From Daphnia pulex (taxonomy: Eukaryota; Arthropoda; Branchiopoda; Diplostraca; Daphniidae): a DNA stretch of 64,000 nucleotides. The notes beneath the pieces are model-generated. The model was not told the origin of the DNA and searched no databases. It worked only from the letters and a program-made list of their open reading frames with translations. The stretch lies in NCBI RefSeq assembly GCF_021134715.1, contig NC_060020.1, positions 5,270,001 to 5,334,000 on the forward strand, written 5' to 3'. Shown here in pieces: positions 20,719 to 34,000 of this stretch; the stretch's first letter is position 1; each line of letters starts with the position of its first letter. Made by a program: the position numbers and the translations under genes.

Positions 20719-23700
20719 AGTTAAGTCCCTTTTTTTTCCTTCCCGTTTCTTCTTCTTCTTTTTTTTCGCTTCTAACTGAAATGTTTACGGTCTACACACC
20801 AGCACACACAGAGTCTCTGACATATGCGTGTGGTGGTGGTGGTGGTGGCATTGTATATAAACTTTGTGGGGGAGAGACTAGTGGGAAAAGCCAACGTGAT
20901 GATGATGATGCAACGTTCGGCTGGTTATGGTTTGGTCTTTGGCTGTGTATATTATTTTCACATGAGCCGCACAAAATACATCCTCACTGCTTCCTCGAGA
21001 TAGGACGAGAGACTTTCTAAGCGCGGCAATCTGATAATCAAATCGATGAAATGCAGTCGCTTCTCGCATCGCCGCCGGAACGTTTTTGCCTCCGCCGCTG
21101 GCTGGGCCCCCGGTCGTGGACGAGCTGCAAAACGATCTACTTGTTACTGATGATGCATGCACATCCACAAGTTTAAAGGTTGCCCCCATTGTTTATCAAC
21201 AGCTCAGCTAGAGCGACTCTTTGACTAGCTAGCACGCCAGTCTGGAATGCTGACAGTGATTGAATGGAGGATATTCGATACCCCCCTGCGCTTATTTCAA
21301 CCCAATCCACCCACGACCGCGAGAGAGTCAGAGACTTGTATACTAGAACTGCGGCTGTTCAATGAGATGCGAGAAGGAAAAAAAGCTTTAGTTACCGATG
21401 ACCGAGTCAAATTCAAATCACATACACTTTCCCACCGAGTCATTAAAACATTTACACTTTTTTCCGCTTCTTGTTATTTGGACGGAAACTGCTGCGTGAT
21501 AGGATTGAGTGAGAGAGAGAGAAATAGAAAAACCTTGCCCTCAGTCCTAAACCGCCAAATGAACCCTGCCCATTGGACTTGGTTTTTAGACGTACGCACA
21601 CACACACACACATCCATTGGTTTATAACGTCTCTCTCTCGAGAGGGGGGATACTTAAATAAATAAGAAAAAAAAACCCGCTCGCAGATGGTGAAATGTTG
21701 TTATCTTCTCTCTTTTTTAACCAACTTTATTTTTTCTCTTCTCTCTTTGCCTCCCAAAATCTCTGAGAGATTGACTTTGACTCTGCACTTTAAGCGACTT
21801 TAAAGGTTGTTGGCAGCGGGTCGTGAAGGCAAAGCCAAGATTTTTGTGACTGGTCATCGACTGAGCTGCTGCTGCTGCTGCAACTAGGGGGAGGGAGGCA
21901 AAAAAAAAATAAGTTTTAAGAAGGGAAGAAAGAAAAAAGTCGCTTTTGGTATACACATACTTGTCCCGTTTGTGTACTTACTTAGGAGCGACTGGAAATG
22001 CCGCGTTCAAATATTTTAACTCGCTAGAAGGAAATATATATATACATAAAGACGAAGTAGTATAAGCGAGGGGGGTACCATACTGAGTAAGAAAGAAAGA
22101 AGAAGAAGAAAAAAGAAGTTAAAAGATAGGAAATTGAAAGAGAACTTGCTGTGTCAAGTTGTTTGCTCCGTTGCTCGATAAGTAAACAAAATGCGCCCGG
22201 GTCCCGACATCCCGTCAACATCATCCAGCCGATTGGAATTTTTGTTTTTTTCTTTACTTTTTTCTTTACAAGGAAGAAAAAAAAAATGAAAAAAAAAAAA
22301 TGAAATTTCTCTCATGTCAGATCTTTTTTCCATCTCTGCTTTTTTTTTTAAGTGAGTTTTTAAAAGGAAAGGCACTTGACATTGATTGCAGCGAGCCATC
22401 TGTGAATAGATGATGGAACGATGGCGATGGAACAAAAGTCTGAGGAAGAAGAAGAAGGCGAATCAATACCCGCCCGACCATAAATGCATCTCTTTCCTCT
22501 TTACTCGTCTTTGCATGTAATACCCGTTTTTTTTTTAACTTTCAAAACTCTCCCAACTACTTCTCTATTCCACAAGTCTGGGGACTGCTAGGCAACGACG
22601 GCGACGACTTGGAGCTACTAAAAATTGAGAGTTTCTTTTTTAAAAAGAAAAGTAGTCGTCGCATCACGAGGACTGGAATAGACGGGCGAAGAAGAAGAAG
22701 AAGAAAAAAAGTGCTTTTTTGTTTCTTTTTATTTTCTTCCTATTCACTGACGTGGCACGGCAGGCCAAAGTTGTAAGCGAAAGAGATCGTTATGTTGGAC
22801 GGCTGTGCTGATGCTGCTGATGTCAGTCTGCCTCGCTCTCCTCCGGCGTCGTCGGGCATTTGTTCCGTCTTGCCGACCGGCGACTCTCGCCTTATACTAC
22901 TCACTACATCCATCCAACAGCAAACGTATAAATAAAAATGAAATCATGAATAACTCGCAAGAATGTCTTAGCTCTTTTCTCTCTTTTAGCCGCGCCAACG
23001 GCAGACGGGCCAGCAGCAGCAGCAGCCAAAGAAGAGAAGCTGCTGTGCACAGCACAAGCGTGCATATATCGCGGGACCAGTCGCAGACTCAACTACGGAA
23101 AAGCCACGGGAAAGAAGGAAGAGAAGCCATGGAAAAAACGACTTTCTGAATCACGGACCCGCACGTACATATGTGTACTGTATACGTCGTGACGCGTTTC
23201 GAGAAAAGAAAACAACAACCGCAGCAGCAGCAGCAGCAAAGCCAAACAGCAGCAGCAGCAGCGCAACCCCGTCGAACCGACAGCAGCCCCGGCGAAAATG
23301 CGTTTGCTTCTTATTTCTTTTTCTGTGTGTGTGTGTCTAGTTTGACTAAGGCATGGGGAAATAACCAAATAGTTGAATGGGAGCCAGCCAACCAGGAAAA
23401 GAAAGAAAAGATTTGATTTTTCTTTTAAATTATTTTTTTTCTTTTCAAAAGAGAAGAAAAAAAGAAAGAAAGAAAACCCATTTGAAAATCTAATAGTAAA
23501 AGAAACGTAAGAAGAAAAAAAAAGGGATTTTTGTGACGCTGGTGGAATAAGCACGCGGAGATTTCCGTGGGCGAAATGGCGTGGAATCCCAGACAGGAGG
23601 GCAGCAGCTCCACACGACAAGAGCAATTGCAAAACCTAAAGGAATGAAAAAGAAAAAGACATAAAAGAAATGAAAAAAAAAGGGGTAAAATGAACGTGAA

Positions 23701-26700
23701 TAAGAAAATTCCTTTTGAGAGACTTGTACTAGTGTACACTGTGTATAGCGTACCGTGTGTGTGCCTTTTGTTGTTAAGACTTGCGCGAGATTATTATAAC
23801 CGTGGCTGTGGCTGCTCCTGCTGTTGGGTATTTTCCTTTTTCTCCAGTCTAAGCTGAATGCGTATATGTGTCTGGTCGTCGTCGGAGTTTTTCAAGTTAG
23901 TTTCTTTCTTTTTTTCTATAGCTTTTGGCCATTCGCGCTGCTGCTGCTGGCCGCCGGGAAGTTTTGCTGCTGTTGCTACTTTTGGTTTTCCTGATGAATG
24001 ATGTTGCCTCACTGCGGGACTTAATGACTTTCGGATGCCCCCTGCCAGCCTTTGAACAACACCTCAACCGCTCATCATCCAACAGCGCCAGCCCCACAGC
24101 TCACATATTCTTGCGCCACCACGTCCGTTCGGCATTGAATTAGTCCCAAAAGCAGAAGAAGACGAAGACGAAGAAAAGATGCAAGAATTTTTCGAGAGAA
24201 AATGAAATGCCGCTGGTGGAACGCGAATAAGTTTTGCTGGCCCGCCAGCAGCAGCAACCAAGAACCAGAAAGGTATTTTCACATTTCAAATATTGAGTCG
24301 AGTAAATTGGCAAGCAACAAACAGCTGCGCGGGATATGATGCAAGCGAGCGAGCGAGCGAGGGTTGGTGGAGAGTTGAGCGAGGCGCCTGGCCAACAGAT
24401 AGTTAGCGAGCGACCAAGTTTCGAAAGCGAATCATCATTCCGTCCGTCAACAGCTGCCCCCCTCTTCTTCTACGCCCAGCATCCGTACGGCTGCGTCAAC
24501 CCGCGCTCTCCGTCGGATTAGACACGGCCATTATGCGCATACAATCCCATTGACCGAGAAAAAGTTTCATCCCCCCCAACCAACCAACTCTTGAAAAAAA
24601 AAAAAGTTGGGCCGTTTTCCATTTCGTTCTACATTTCAACAGGACTTTTGATTTGCCCCCTCTTTAATTGCAGTTAATAACGGTAGTACCGCAGTAGTAG
24701 TAGTAGTCCAACCTGGTGCTGTGCCTCTCTGATTAGGCAGTTCATCGCCACCGGAGTGAGTTCAGTTCGAGATCTCTTTTCCATTTCCTTTTCCCCCCGA
24801 AAACTTTGATGAATGCAAGTCGTTGCGCCGCCACCGCCGCCGCTGCTGCCGTTAAGAGTTTTCGGGGTCCAACTTGTTCCACTTTTTTCTTCTTTTTTTT
24901 TTCAAACCGACGAGAACAAGTTAACAAGGTACAGAAATCAGCCGAGAAAATAAAATAGCGAATGGAAGGATAACTTTGTCGTTCTGGGAGAGACGGGCCG
25001 GGCCGGGGCTTTCGGGTACGAGGAGACCCGTCTCAACTTTCGATTGCAGCGGCAGCGGCGGGCGGCGGCGCGCGGGTCCCAAAAATAAAAAATGAAAATA
25101 TCCTCCGCCCCCCTTCATCCTCTCAACTCGTTCATCAAGTTTTTTTTTTCTTTTTCTTTTTCTTTTTTTGCTGGCGCTCGCGTTCCCATTCCCAACTCTT
25201 AATTAGCTCATTGGGGGGCTGAATGCCTGGCATGTTTTAGATGAGCAAAAGGGAGGGCGATGGGAGGAGTTTCTTCCATCCTTGCGTGTGTGTGTGCGCG
25301 CCGAATATTATTCGATGATTTATAGTTCCAAATCGTTCTTTTCTTCCCTTTTTTACTCTCCTATTGATGCCGCTCCCAAAAGGCGACAAAGTCCTGGCAC
25401 GGCCAAATAACCGCCCGGCCCGACCGACCGAAAATATCTCCGCCTTTTTCCGCGATTTTCTTCTTTTATTGCAAAACCCACACACACAAAACATAAAGAA
25501 ATTTCCCTTCAAAAGTTTCGTTTCATTAAATTTTTCTTTTATTTATTGCGTAACGTGGAGAGACATATAACATTAAGTAATGGAATATACATATACACAA
25601 TAGAGGCGGCGGCGGCGTCGGCGCATTGTTGTCCTTGACGATTTATTTGTCGAGAGTTAACCGGAAAGAAGGAAACTTTTCGGGTAGTATGGACAAAAAG
25701 GGGGGGGGGGCCTGACTGACGACAGGAAAAAGTCTAGAATCGGGATGGAAATATAAGCACGTAGAGGCCATCAAGAGTCAAAAAAAAGAAAAAAGAAAAA
25801 ATCAGAAAATAATAATAAAAAAAACAAGTTGGGTAGCATCAGCAGTTCACAGGGTGGGGCTGCTGGTGTCTGGCGCGCATATAAGAGGATAACAAAACTT
25901 GCTGCTACTTCCCTTTTTTTCTTTCTCTGTGGAGGGGAGGGGGTTGTTGAGGGCGAAGGAAGAAATCAAAAGGAAATTAACAAAGAAGAAGAAAAACTGC
26001 TCGTCCGTGCGCGTTTTTTCTTTCGTTTGGCCGAGAGTAGAAGAAGAAGAAGAGTCCGTTCATTTTCTTCTTCTTCTTCTTCTCTCTCTGCGATGATGCA
26101 AGCGCTAGCTCGCGCTTGGCTACACTAATTATGTTTTCCTCTCCAGCGGAGGAGAGTCCGCGCCCAGGAGAGAAAAAAGAAAAGAAAAAAAAGGAGCTAT
26201 GCTGCGCTATAGGCGGATTTCCCGTAGTGCCATCACCCGGGGAAGTGCACACGCGGAGAGAGACTCGTCTGCGACACGATATCGTATGGCCTATACTCTA
26301 CCAGCCAGCAGGGTTGTGTATAGTACACGTGATGCATTTCCAAGAGCAGAGCCAGAAATGAATCTTCTTTTCTTTCAACGTACTACCCGGTACACACGGT
26401 GAAAACACTGGCAGCCGGGAACTTTACTCGGCTCTTTTCTCTCCATTAGATGTATACTGCCATCGCCAGGCACAGCCGCAACAGCGGAAGACATATCCAA
26501 AAAACACCGAAAAAGTAGAAGAAGAAGAAAAATGAAAGAAGGCAAGGAGAACAACAACACCACCCCCGTCTCTTTTCTCTCTCGTCTATTATACTATAGC
26601 TGCGGAGAAAGAAAAAAAACAAGTCTAACCTTATAACCAAAAGGCAGGTGATTAATATTAATGATGGGTTGATTTACGAGCCGGCAGACGAGGGCGTGTG

Positions 26701-27000
26701 TGTGCGCTTCCAATCTTCTCTCTCCTTCTCTGTTCCAAGTTCTTTTGCGTATAGACCAGAATGAGAGAGAAAAAACCCCTGAGCACCCAAAGAAATAACA
26801 CGAAAAAAAAACAAACCCCTGGATGGATTTATGTAAATACATTTTCTTTTTTTTTTCTTTTAGTTTTTGCTTCTTCCTCCTCCGCCTTATCTCTTCGTGT
26901 GATGGTGTCGGCCGAGGTGCTGTCGCAACGAGAGTTGCGTGGAAACGTTTTTCATTCTTTTTCGCCAACGCGCCGTGAAATTCCTCGAATTTCCGCTGGA
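20719..27000. other. Low-complexity desert, part 1
   Basis: I find no supported gene. The DNA is a patchwork of polypurine and polypyrimidine tracts and short tandem repeats: GGT near 20829-20848, CA 21597-21612, interrupted CAG 23221-23262, GAGC 24345-24361, TAG near 24690-24708, CCG near 24823-24852 and T/C runs near 25140-25168. Many short open frames on both strands consist of Lys/Glu/Arg or Ser/Phe runs read through these tracts. The minus-strand frame 21189-20878 has more ordinary composition, but no splice or homology support. Confidence 0.6.
23221..23262. repeat. Interrupted CAG trinucleotide array
   Basis: Two CAG blocks are separated by a short aaagccaaa interruption. No surrounding frame has coding support, so this is treated as a microsatellite and not a polyglutamine exon. 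Confidence 0.8.
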
Positions 27001-30000
27001 TTTTTTTTGTTTTAATTAGACCGTCGCTTTGAATGATTTCACTCCGTTTCACTCTGCCTTGATGATCAATTCCTCATTTTGATTTATTTAATTTCTTTTC
27101 GTTTGTCCCCCCCATCCTCTTTGACAACAACAAAAAAGAAAAAAAAAATAGGAAATCTCGACTCCAATTTTGAACGGATTTATGGCCTTCATCCGCTGTG
27201 TCATAATTATTTGGCAAGCCAAAGGGGTTCGCTTGCGCCGGCAACCCAACCACCACCATCAAGCGTCACTGATTTTTTCTTTCTTTTTCTATATCGAATG
27301 ATGAACGACCTCTCGTCCTCCCCCCCAACTCTCCCAGCCGGCCGGGCGCGCTCATCCGGGCATCCATGCACACAGAGCAACCAATGATTTCAAAACTATC
27401 TCCTCTCCTTCCTTCCTCTCTAATCTTTCCTTATTCACAAGCCCTGCAGAGACTCCAAAGAAAAAAAATAAAATAAAAAAAAGGTTGGCCGGCCGGCCGG
27501 GCTTAACGCACAACTCATCTCTCGCCATTCTCCGCTGGCTGCTGCTTCTATCCCTCGCTGAGCTCTGATGAATTTTCTTCTTCTTCTCCTTGGGAAACTG
27601 CTGCTGCTGGGTGGACGGGCGTGCTGCGTGCGTTCGCCCCCAAGGGGGCAAGGAAGAGTTCAGGGGCTCCGTCTGATGGAGTGGAGGAGAGAATGGAAGA
27701 AGGGGGGACCGACCGGGGGCTGCTGCTGCTGCTGGAAGCGGAGGCGTCGAGACCGACGATGATGATGATGATGATGATGATGGCGGCGGCAACGAAATGT
27801 TTGAATGATTAAGAGAAGAAAATGACACAGACATAAAAGAGGAAACATGTTTTTCTTTTTTCCTCTTTCCTTTTGAGCGAAACTATAGAGCGCCCAGTTC
27901 TTCTTTTTATTATTGACGATTTGATTTGAATTCATTTCAGAGTTGAAGGCGAACGATTGAAGGGGGGTCGATGGGTCCGAATTTCCACCGGATTATCCCG
28001 TTCGTTCCCTGGTCCGTCGTTCACTTTGGTTATCACTTGTTTTTCAATAAGTCCATCTCCCTCACACACCGCCGACGTATTCAGCGCCCGGCTCCTAATC
28101 TAATCCGAAAAAGGGACGACACGACACAAAAGGAAAATAGGAGACGAACGGGGTTCGTGCAGTCGAGCGAGGAGAATTGGGTAGACCAAGCTCAAGGGGG
28201 AAGTTGACGAGATAGGACGGCGATATTACACTACGACTGTGCCCGGCTCTCTCTCTCTCACTCACTCACTCTGCTGTCTAGCTGTGTGTTTAGACGTCAC
28301 AATGGGCAAGACACGACGAGCTGCAGGAAAACCAGCCAAATCAAATTGAATTTCAACCCTCTTTGTATGTCGTTCTACATTTGACGGAAATATTTTTCCG
28401 TGGGCACCGCAGCTGAAAAGAACCCCATCATCGCTATTCATAGTCGAGCAATTTTGAATGTACGATCGTGTAAAAAAAAAAAAAAAATGGGGGGGCTCTC
28501 CTGTTTTCTCCGAAGAGAAAAGGAAAAAAACAAAAAATAAGATATGCCTCGAAGACAAGGTGGAAAAGAAGAAAAGGAGGCCCACCACCACCACCACCAC
28601 CATGGCCATCAGCGTATTAGATACACCAAGTCCAGCAGCTATATGTATGTGTTGTGTGTCTGGTCTCCGTCTCAAATGGCTGACCGAGAGAAGAAGAAGA
28701 AGAAGAACCGAAAAAGTAATTAAGCCAGATGGCCAATGTAGAACAGAGTATGGCGAAGAGAGAGAAGGAGAGAGAGAGAAAATATAATCCAACCCGGCCA
28801 GGAGCCCCGGCCAAATGTTTTCCAGTCGGATACCCAAGCGAGGCTCGTTAAAGCGCATCTACACTCTACACACACACACACACACTACTACTTATAGATC
28901 TGCTGTACAGCGGGCACACAGAGAAACGAAACCAACGACGGACTAGACCAGAAAATACAGAACAACCCCCTCCCCACGCTATACGCAGCTCGAGCGATAG
29001 GAACCCAGCAATTATTGTTATTGGACTACACACACACAGCACAGCACACACACACCGAGCTGGAACTATATGGCACAAAGTCTTATTATTATTACGATCC
29101 AGTCATTAAAGGAAAGAAAAGAACGAACCAAGAAGAAAAAATGAAATAAAATGAAAAAAAAGAACCCGAATTATTAATGGAGAAACCAATCAATGGGAAA
29201 CTTTCTCGGTTTGATCGTCTGAGACACGGTGGGCACACACACACACAATTTTTTCTTCGTTTCTTCACATTATAACTCGATTTTAATAGACTTCCCATAC
29301 GCCGTATTTTTTGGCTACATGGTACACAATACCACCGCACACGACGAAATGAAAGAAACAGAAAATTAAAAAAAATTGACCTTATTGTTATTATCACTTT
29401 TGTGTTTTTATTTCGTTTCATTCGTTTTTAATTCAAAATTTCAAACGACAAGGGAAGGAAATCAAATAAAAATGTTGTTTTTGTCGCCCTTGTGCAGGAA
29501 GGAGGAAAAAACAAACATGAAACGAAAATGTAGGAAGACTTTTTAATATTTTAGTTGTGTCTTTTTTTTCGTGTGTGAGGGCTGTATATTGTCCGGTGGT
29601 ACTTGTGCTGCTGTGTGCAATGCTGATTTATATCTGGCATTTTCGCCTGGGCTTTTGCCTTTGACGGATATAGGGGTCACTTGAGACGAATGACGAAGTC
29701 TTTCTATAAATCACTCGCTAGTCTAGTTGACACTAAGGGAAAGATAAAAAAGGAAAAAGAAAAGAAAAAGAAAGGGACAACAAAACAAGAGGAGGATAGA
29801 GAGAGAGAAAGAGAGAGAGAGAGGATTTCCTTCTTGTTTCTCGTTTCCTTTTTCCACGTCGTTCCTTATTAACGAGGAAAGATGACAGAAGATCACAAAG
29901 AATGACAAGAACAACGCTCACACAAAATGTTGTCAAAGGGCCAACGGCTCGGAAATTTCTGCCTCCTTTTTCTTTTTATTTTTCTTTCTTTTTTTTCCTC

Positions 30001-33000
30001 GACTTCCAAAAACAACTTTTTTTTCTTTCTTTCTTCTTCTCTCCCATTTCGACTGGCTGCCGAGGAAATCGTAATAATCGTTGTATAATAATAAGAACCT
30101 CACCAGGGCTTGGGGTGTCGGTTGTTGGCGTGTTCCGCTTATTTCGACTTTTACATTTTGTTTTTTTAAAGCCTCTCAAGAAATACGCGCCATTTCCCAA
30201 CTCTCTCCTTTTTCTTCCATTCAAACGTTACATAATCGAAACTCGAGGTGATTACCAATCTAATGATGCATGTACGGCCGTTGCATTTGATATTGTACGG
30301 ATAGGATAGGAGAGAGAGTTCAATTCGGCATATCTGAAAAGAAAACGTCTAGACTCACTTTTCACGAGTCTCTTGAAAAAACGAACAAAAATTCCGTCAA
30401 ATGACTGCAGATATAAAAAGACAAGACAAAATAAGAAAAAAAAATAACAACGACGGGATAATAACAGCACTGAAGAAATTATCAGGGTGGAACCAAAAAC
30501 AAAACAAAAAAGAATTGGCTGGTGAGGGGACCGAGTCCGATTGTTTTTTGTCGTTTCTTACGTAATATCCTGCTCGGTTCTCCGAATGTGCCGGGGCAAT
30601 AATACCAACTACTACTATGGGCTTATGACCGTGTTGTATACGGTCGCGATGGCATCTCTCTCTCTATAGCTGCTGCCCACGTAAAAAGCAACAAAAATAC
30701 GACAACAAAAATAAAACGAAATGGACTATACCTATAAAAGAGAATCAAATTGATTTCTTTTCTTTTTTTCTCCTCCAGGGAAAAAAAAGTTTGGCATTTT
30801 TTTTTTTTTTTTACACGGATGGATGGTGACGTCACGGCTATGTGACTTGCGACAAAGTCTATATACGACCGAGCGGGGCCAGAAAAAAAAAGAAAGAGAA
30901 ACGACCAAAAAAAAAAGACTAAAAAGTCGCCGGAGATAAGAATATATAAAAAGACAAATGCCAAATTCTTTCATTGTTTTTTTTTCTTTTCTCTTTCTCA
31001 TTCTTTTGTGTGTCCCGAGTCGTTGGCAGTCAGTCAGTCGATTGGTCGTGCCGAGATTTGGCCACTCCTAACGAACGAACGAACGTGGAATAACCCTTTT
31101 CCTTTTATTTTTCCCCTCAATCATTATTTATTCAAAAAAGCGGGGAATATAATATCCTGTGCGGTGTGTGTGTGTGGGTGGGTATAGGCGAAATGTTATA
31201 ACGACCGCCGAGTCGCAGCAGCGAGCGCCAAAGTAGGAACTCATTAATCGAACCGGTTCCTTATATATAAAAATACATTTCTGCCCAGCGCTCCTGCCAT
31301 TGCTCCCGACTCTCTCTGCTGCTCCTCTGTTGTATGGGTACACACACGAGTCTCACCCATGTATTCACTCCACCATTAGCCCGCCCCCCATGACGATCTC
31401 AAAGGAGGAGAGATGGTGGAGAGAATGGAGCACACTAAAAGGTCGCCTCTACATACTTGCGCGATCTGCTGGTTTCCACGAGTCGTTTCATTAAAATCTC
31501 ATCATTTCATTTCATTCCTTCCTCCCCACCAACTCTTCTTCGCCCGCTTTAGTAGTTGCACGCCGGATATAGGAGCTAGAGAGAACGATAAGATACACAA
31601 CTTTGACGCTGCTGGGACTTTTTTTTTTTTTTTTAAATACGTCAAATCGTCGTCATTCCGCCAAAACGGTCGGGTGACGGGAGAGAAGAACGACGATTAT
31701 TAACAAGAATGAAAGAGACGGAAAGGCAAATGAAATTTGAAACAAGATGCCGAGTTCAACTTCTACTACGTCGTTTTCATTCATTCATCTCGTTTTACTT
31801 GATTTATTTAGATTAATGTCTCCTCACTCACTCTCTCTGCCTTCTAAACACACACATAGAGAGAGAGAGAGAGAGTTGGGTCGTTTATTATTCACAATTG
31901 AGAAGATCCATCACACTAATGGGCTCCAATGTGCACAAGCAATGGCCTCCATTTCTGGGCGGGCCGGCCAGGGCCGCCGCCGCCGTCGTCGTCTATTTTC
32001 CCCTACCCGCCATCGCCAGGTTCCGGGGGAAATGTTTAATATAAATTTGGTTCATGGCCGGGCGGCCGGCCTTTCGTTCCGTCCATCCGTCCGTGCCTCC
32101 ATTAAAAATGTGGGGTAGTTTGCGCTGGGCTGCGCTGTGTGTGCCCGTTCCTCTCGTAATGGTGTTCATTAAACTTTGTAACACTATATCGCCCCCTGCC
32201 TTTAAGCCTCTAACAATCTATAGAGTGGGTTAGTTATTATTATAATTTATTGCACTACTACACACGTAGAGAGAGAGAGAGAGAGACGCTCGTTTTCGGT
32301 CACGGTGTGTGGAGAAATCCATTCGGCTAAACAACAAAACGAAACGAAACAGAAAAAAGAGACTGAAAGGTTCTTCGATTAAGTTCTTTTTATTTTCTCA
32401 TTGATCCAATGACTCGCTCAAATCAAAAATCAAAAATGGGCCAGCAACAACAACAACAACAACTTTTAGACGTGTCTGTTGGCTGGCGTCTAGTGTCTAA
32501 CAAACGATCGAAATTGTGTGGTAATTTACAGTTCCACTCTCTGCCGGCAAAAAAGGCCCAGCCGGACCCTTTTCTTTCTTTCTTTCTTTCGTTCTTTTTT
32601 AAAAACAAAAAAGATCGGAAAGACAATAACTTTCTTTCTTCTCCTCGCAAATTAAGGATCGCTGTGTATAATGTTGTTGTTATTGTATAGATAGACTCTC
32701 TTCTTATACGTAACGAGTTTTCCGAGAAACACAACCCCCCACCTCCGAGTTTTAATGACTTTGGGAACAGAAAGAAACGAAAAAACAAAACAACAGAAAA
32801 ATTCTCTTAGGAAACTGCGCTCGCAAAGCGGAGAGAAATACGCGCACAGTTGGAATCCCCCCAGACGTCGGAACGAAGGCAAACAATAAGGGCAACTCTC
32901 GTAAGACAATCGAAAAACCTTTTCCTAGGTTGTATCTATTTATTTTGAAATTCCGATTGAAAAAAGAAACTAATTCTAAATTGTCGAGCCGAAATAAATC

Positions 33001-34000
33001 AAGTCGGGGGGAAGAAAATTTAAAAAATGGGAATAATTGGCATTTTCGAATTTCGATGATGTCGGAGTTGATTAACTTCATCGGGCAGCTCTCACGATGA
33101 TTGGAGAAGAGGGGAAAAAAAGTCCCCATCTCTCTCGATCTCTCCCTGTGATGCTTTTTCCTTTTGGCCCGCGTCACACACACGTCAACCAACGAGTTGG
33201 GTCCCTTCAACTGGAATGGCGTTTGCGAGGAGAGCGTCGGCGTCGAGTCAATTAGTCGGGACGGTAGTTCGATTCCCACTCGACACAGGAGCAGCAGCAG
33301 CAGCCGTTCCTCGTCACTCCCGCGTCCCCCCCTCTTTCCTTCCTATATAAATATATCCCGCGTCTCTCCACCCACCACTATATGCTTAAAGTATAAAAGC
33401 AAGAAAGCGCTTTCCTCTTAATTGCTATCCCCCCGGCGCGTTACACACGACAGCAGAGCCCCGGAGAAGAAGAATTAAGAGTCGAATGAATATGAAGAGA
33501 CACATGCGAGAGACAAAGACGACGTGAAATATTCAACAGGAATTGAACCGTTGAAATGTTTGACTGACGGAGCCGCTTTAGATGGTCCAAACGGCCCCAC
33601 AATTTCATCCCCTCCACTTTTCTGCGAAAAATATGAGCGAAAAATAAAATTAAACAAAAAAACTGTCGTTTCTGAATAAAAAAGTGCCGCAAGATGAATG
33701 GCCCGACACGTGTAATTTGCTTATTCTTTTTTTTTTCCTTATTCCCCTGGAAAAAATTAATAAAAAAGATCCTCCTTCTCCGAATTTAAGAATTTTCTCC
33801 AGTCAGGATGAATAAATAAATATACAAGAAACCCCAAAGAAAAGAAGGAGAGAAAAAAGCTTTTAAGGAGATGCTGAAAAATATAAGAAAAAGGTTTGAA
33901 AATGGGGAGGAGTTCGTAGGTAGGTAGGTAGGCAAAAAAAAAAGAAAATCCCTTTTGAAAATGGAGAGAAGAAGAGGCTATAGTGGTTGGTGTTACTTGT
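27001..34000. other. Low-complexity desert, part 2
   Basis: No supported gene. Notable sequence includes GGCCGGCCGGCC near 27487-27500, GAT repeats at 27758-27783, poly(A) next to poly(G) near 28481-28496, CA runs near 28868-28885, GA runs near 29797-29822, 31859-31875 and 32270-32285, and T runs near 30798-30812 and 31618-31634. CAGTCAGTCAGTCG at about 31028-31041 resembles stacked Initiator motifs but has no TATA at the right distance. Frames on both strands are tract-derived. Confidence 0.6.
27758..27783. repeat. GAT trinucleotide microsatellite
   Basis: Eight perfect GAT units run into GGCGGC. No coding context is supported. Confidence 0.9.

Noticed and set aside
20878-21189. Minus-strand 103-codon ATG frame opposite the MTBP 3' flank
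   Set aside because: Plausible composition at first, but it runs into a His repeat from a GGT/GAT microsatellite and has no convincing donor or homologue.
23171-23416. Poly-Gln open frame in the desert
   Set aside because: The Gln run is a CAG microsatellite; flanking residues are low-complexity and there is no splice or homology support.
31024-31044. Stacked Initiator-like CAGTCAGTCAGTCG
   Set aside because: The nearest TATA-like sequence is about 80 bases upstream, and no gene follows.
33255-33290. B-box-like GTTCGATTCCC suggesting a tRNA
   Set aside because: The flanking bases do not form the T-arm and acceptor stems, and no A-box is at the right distance.
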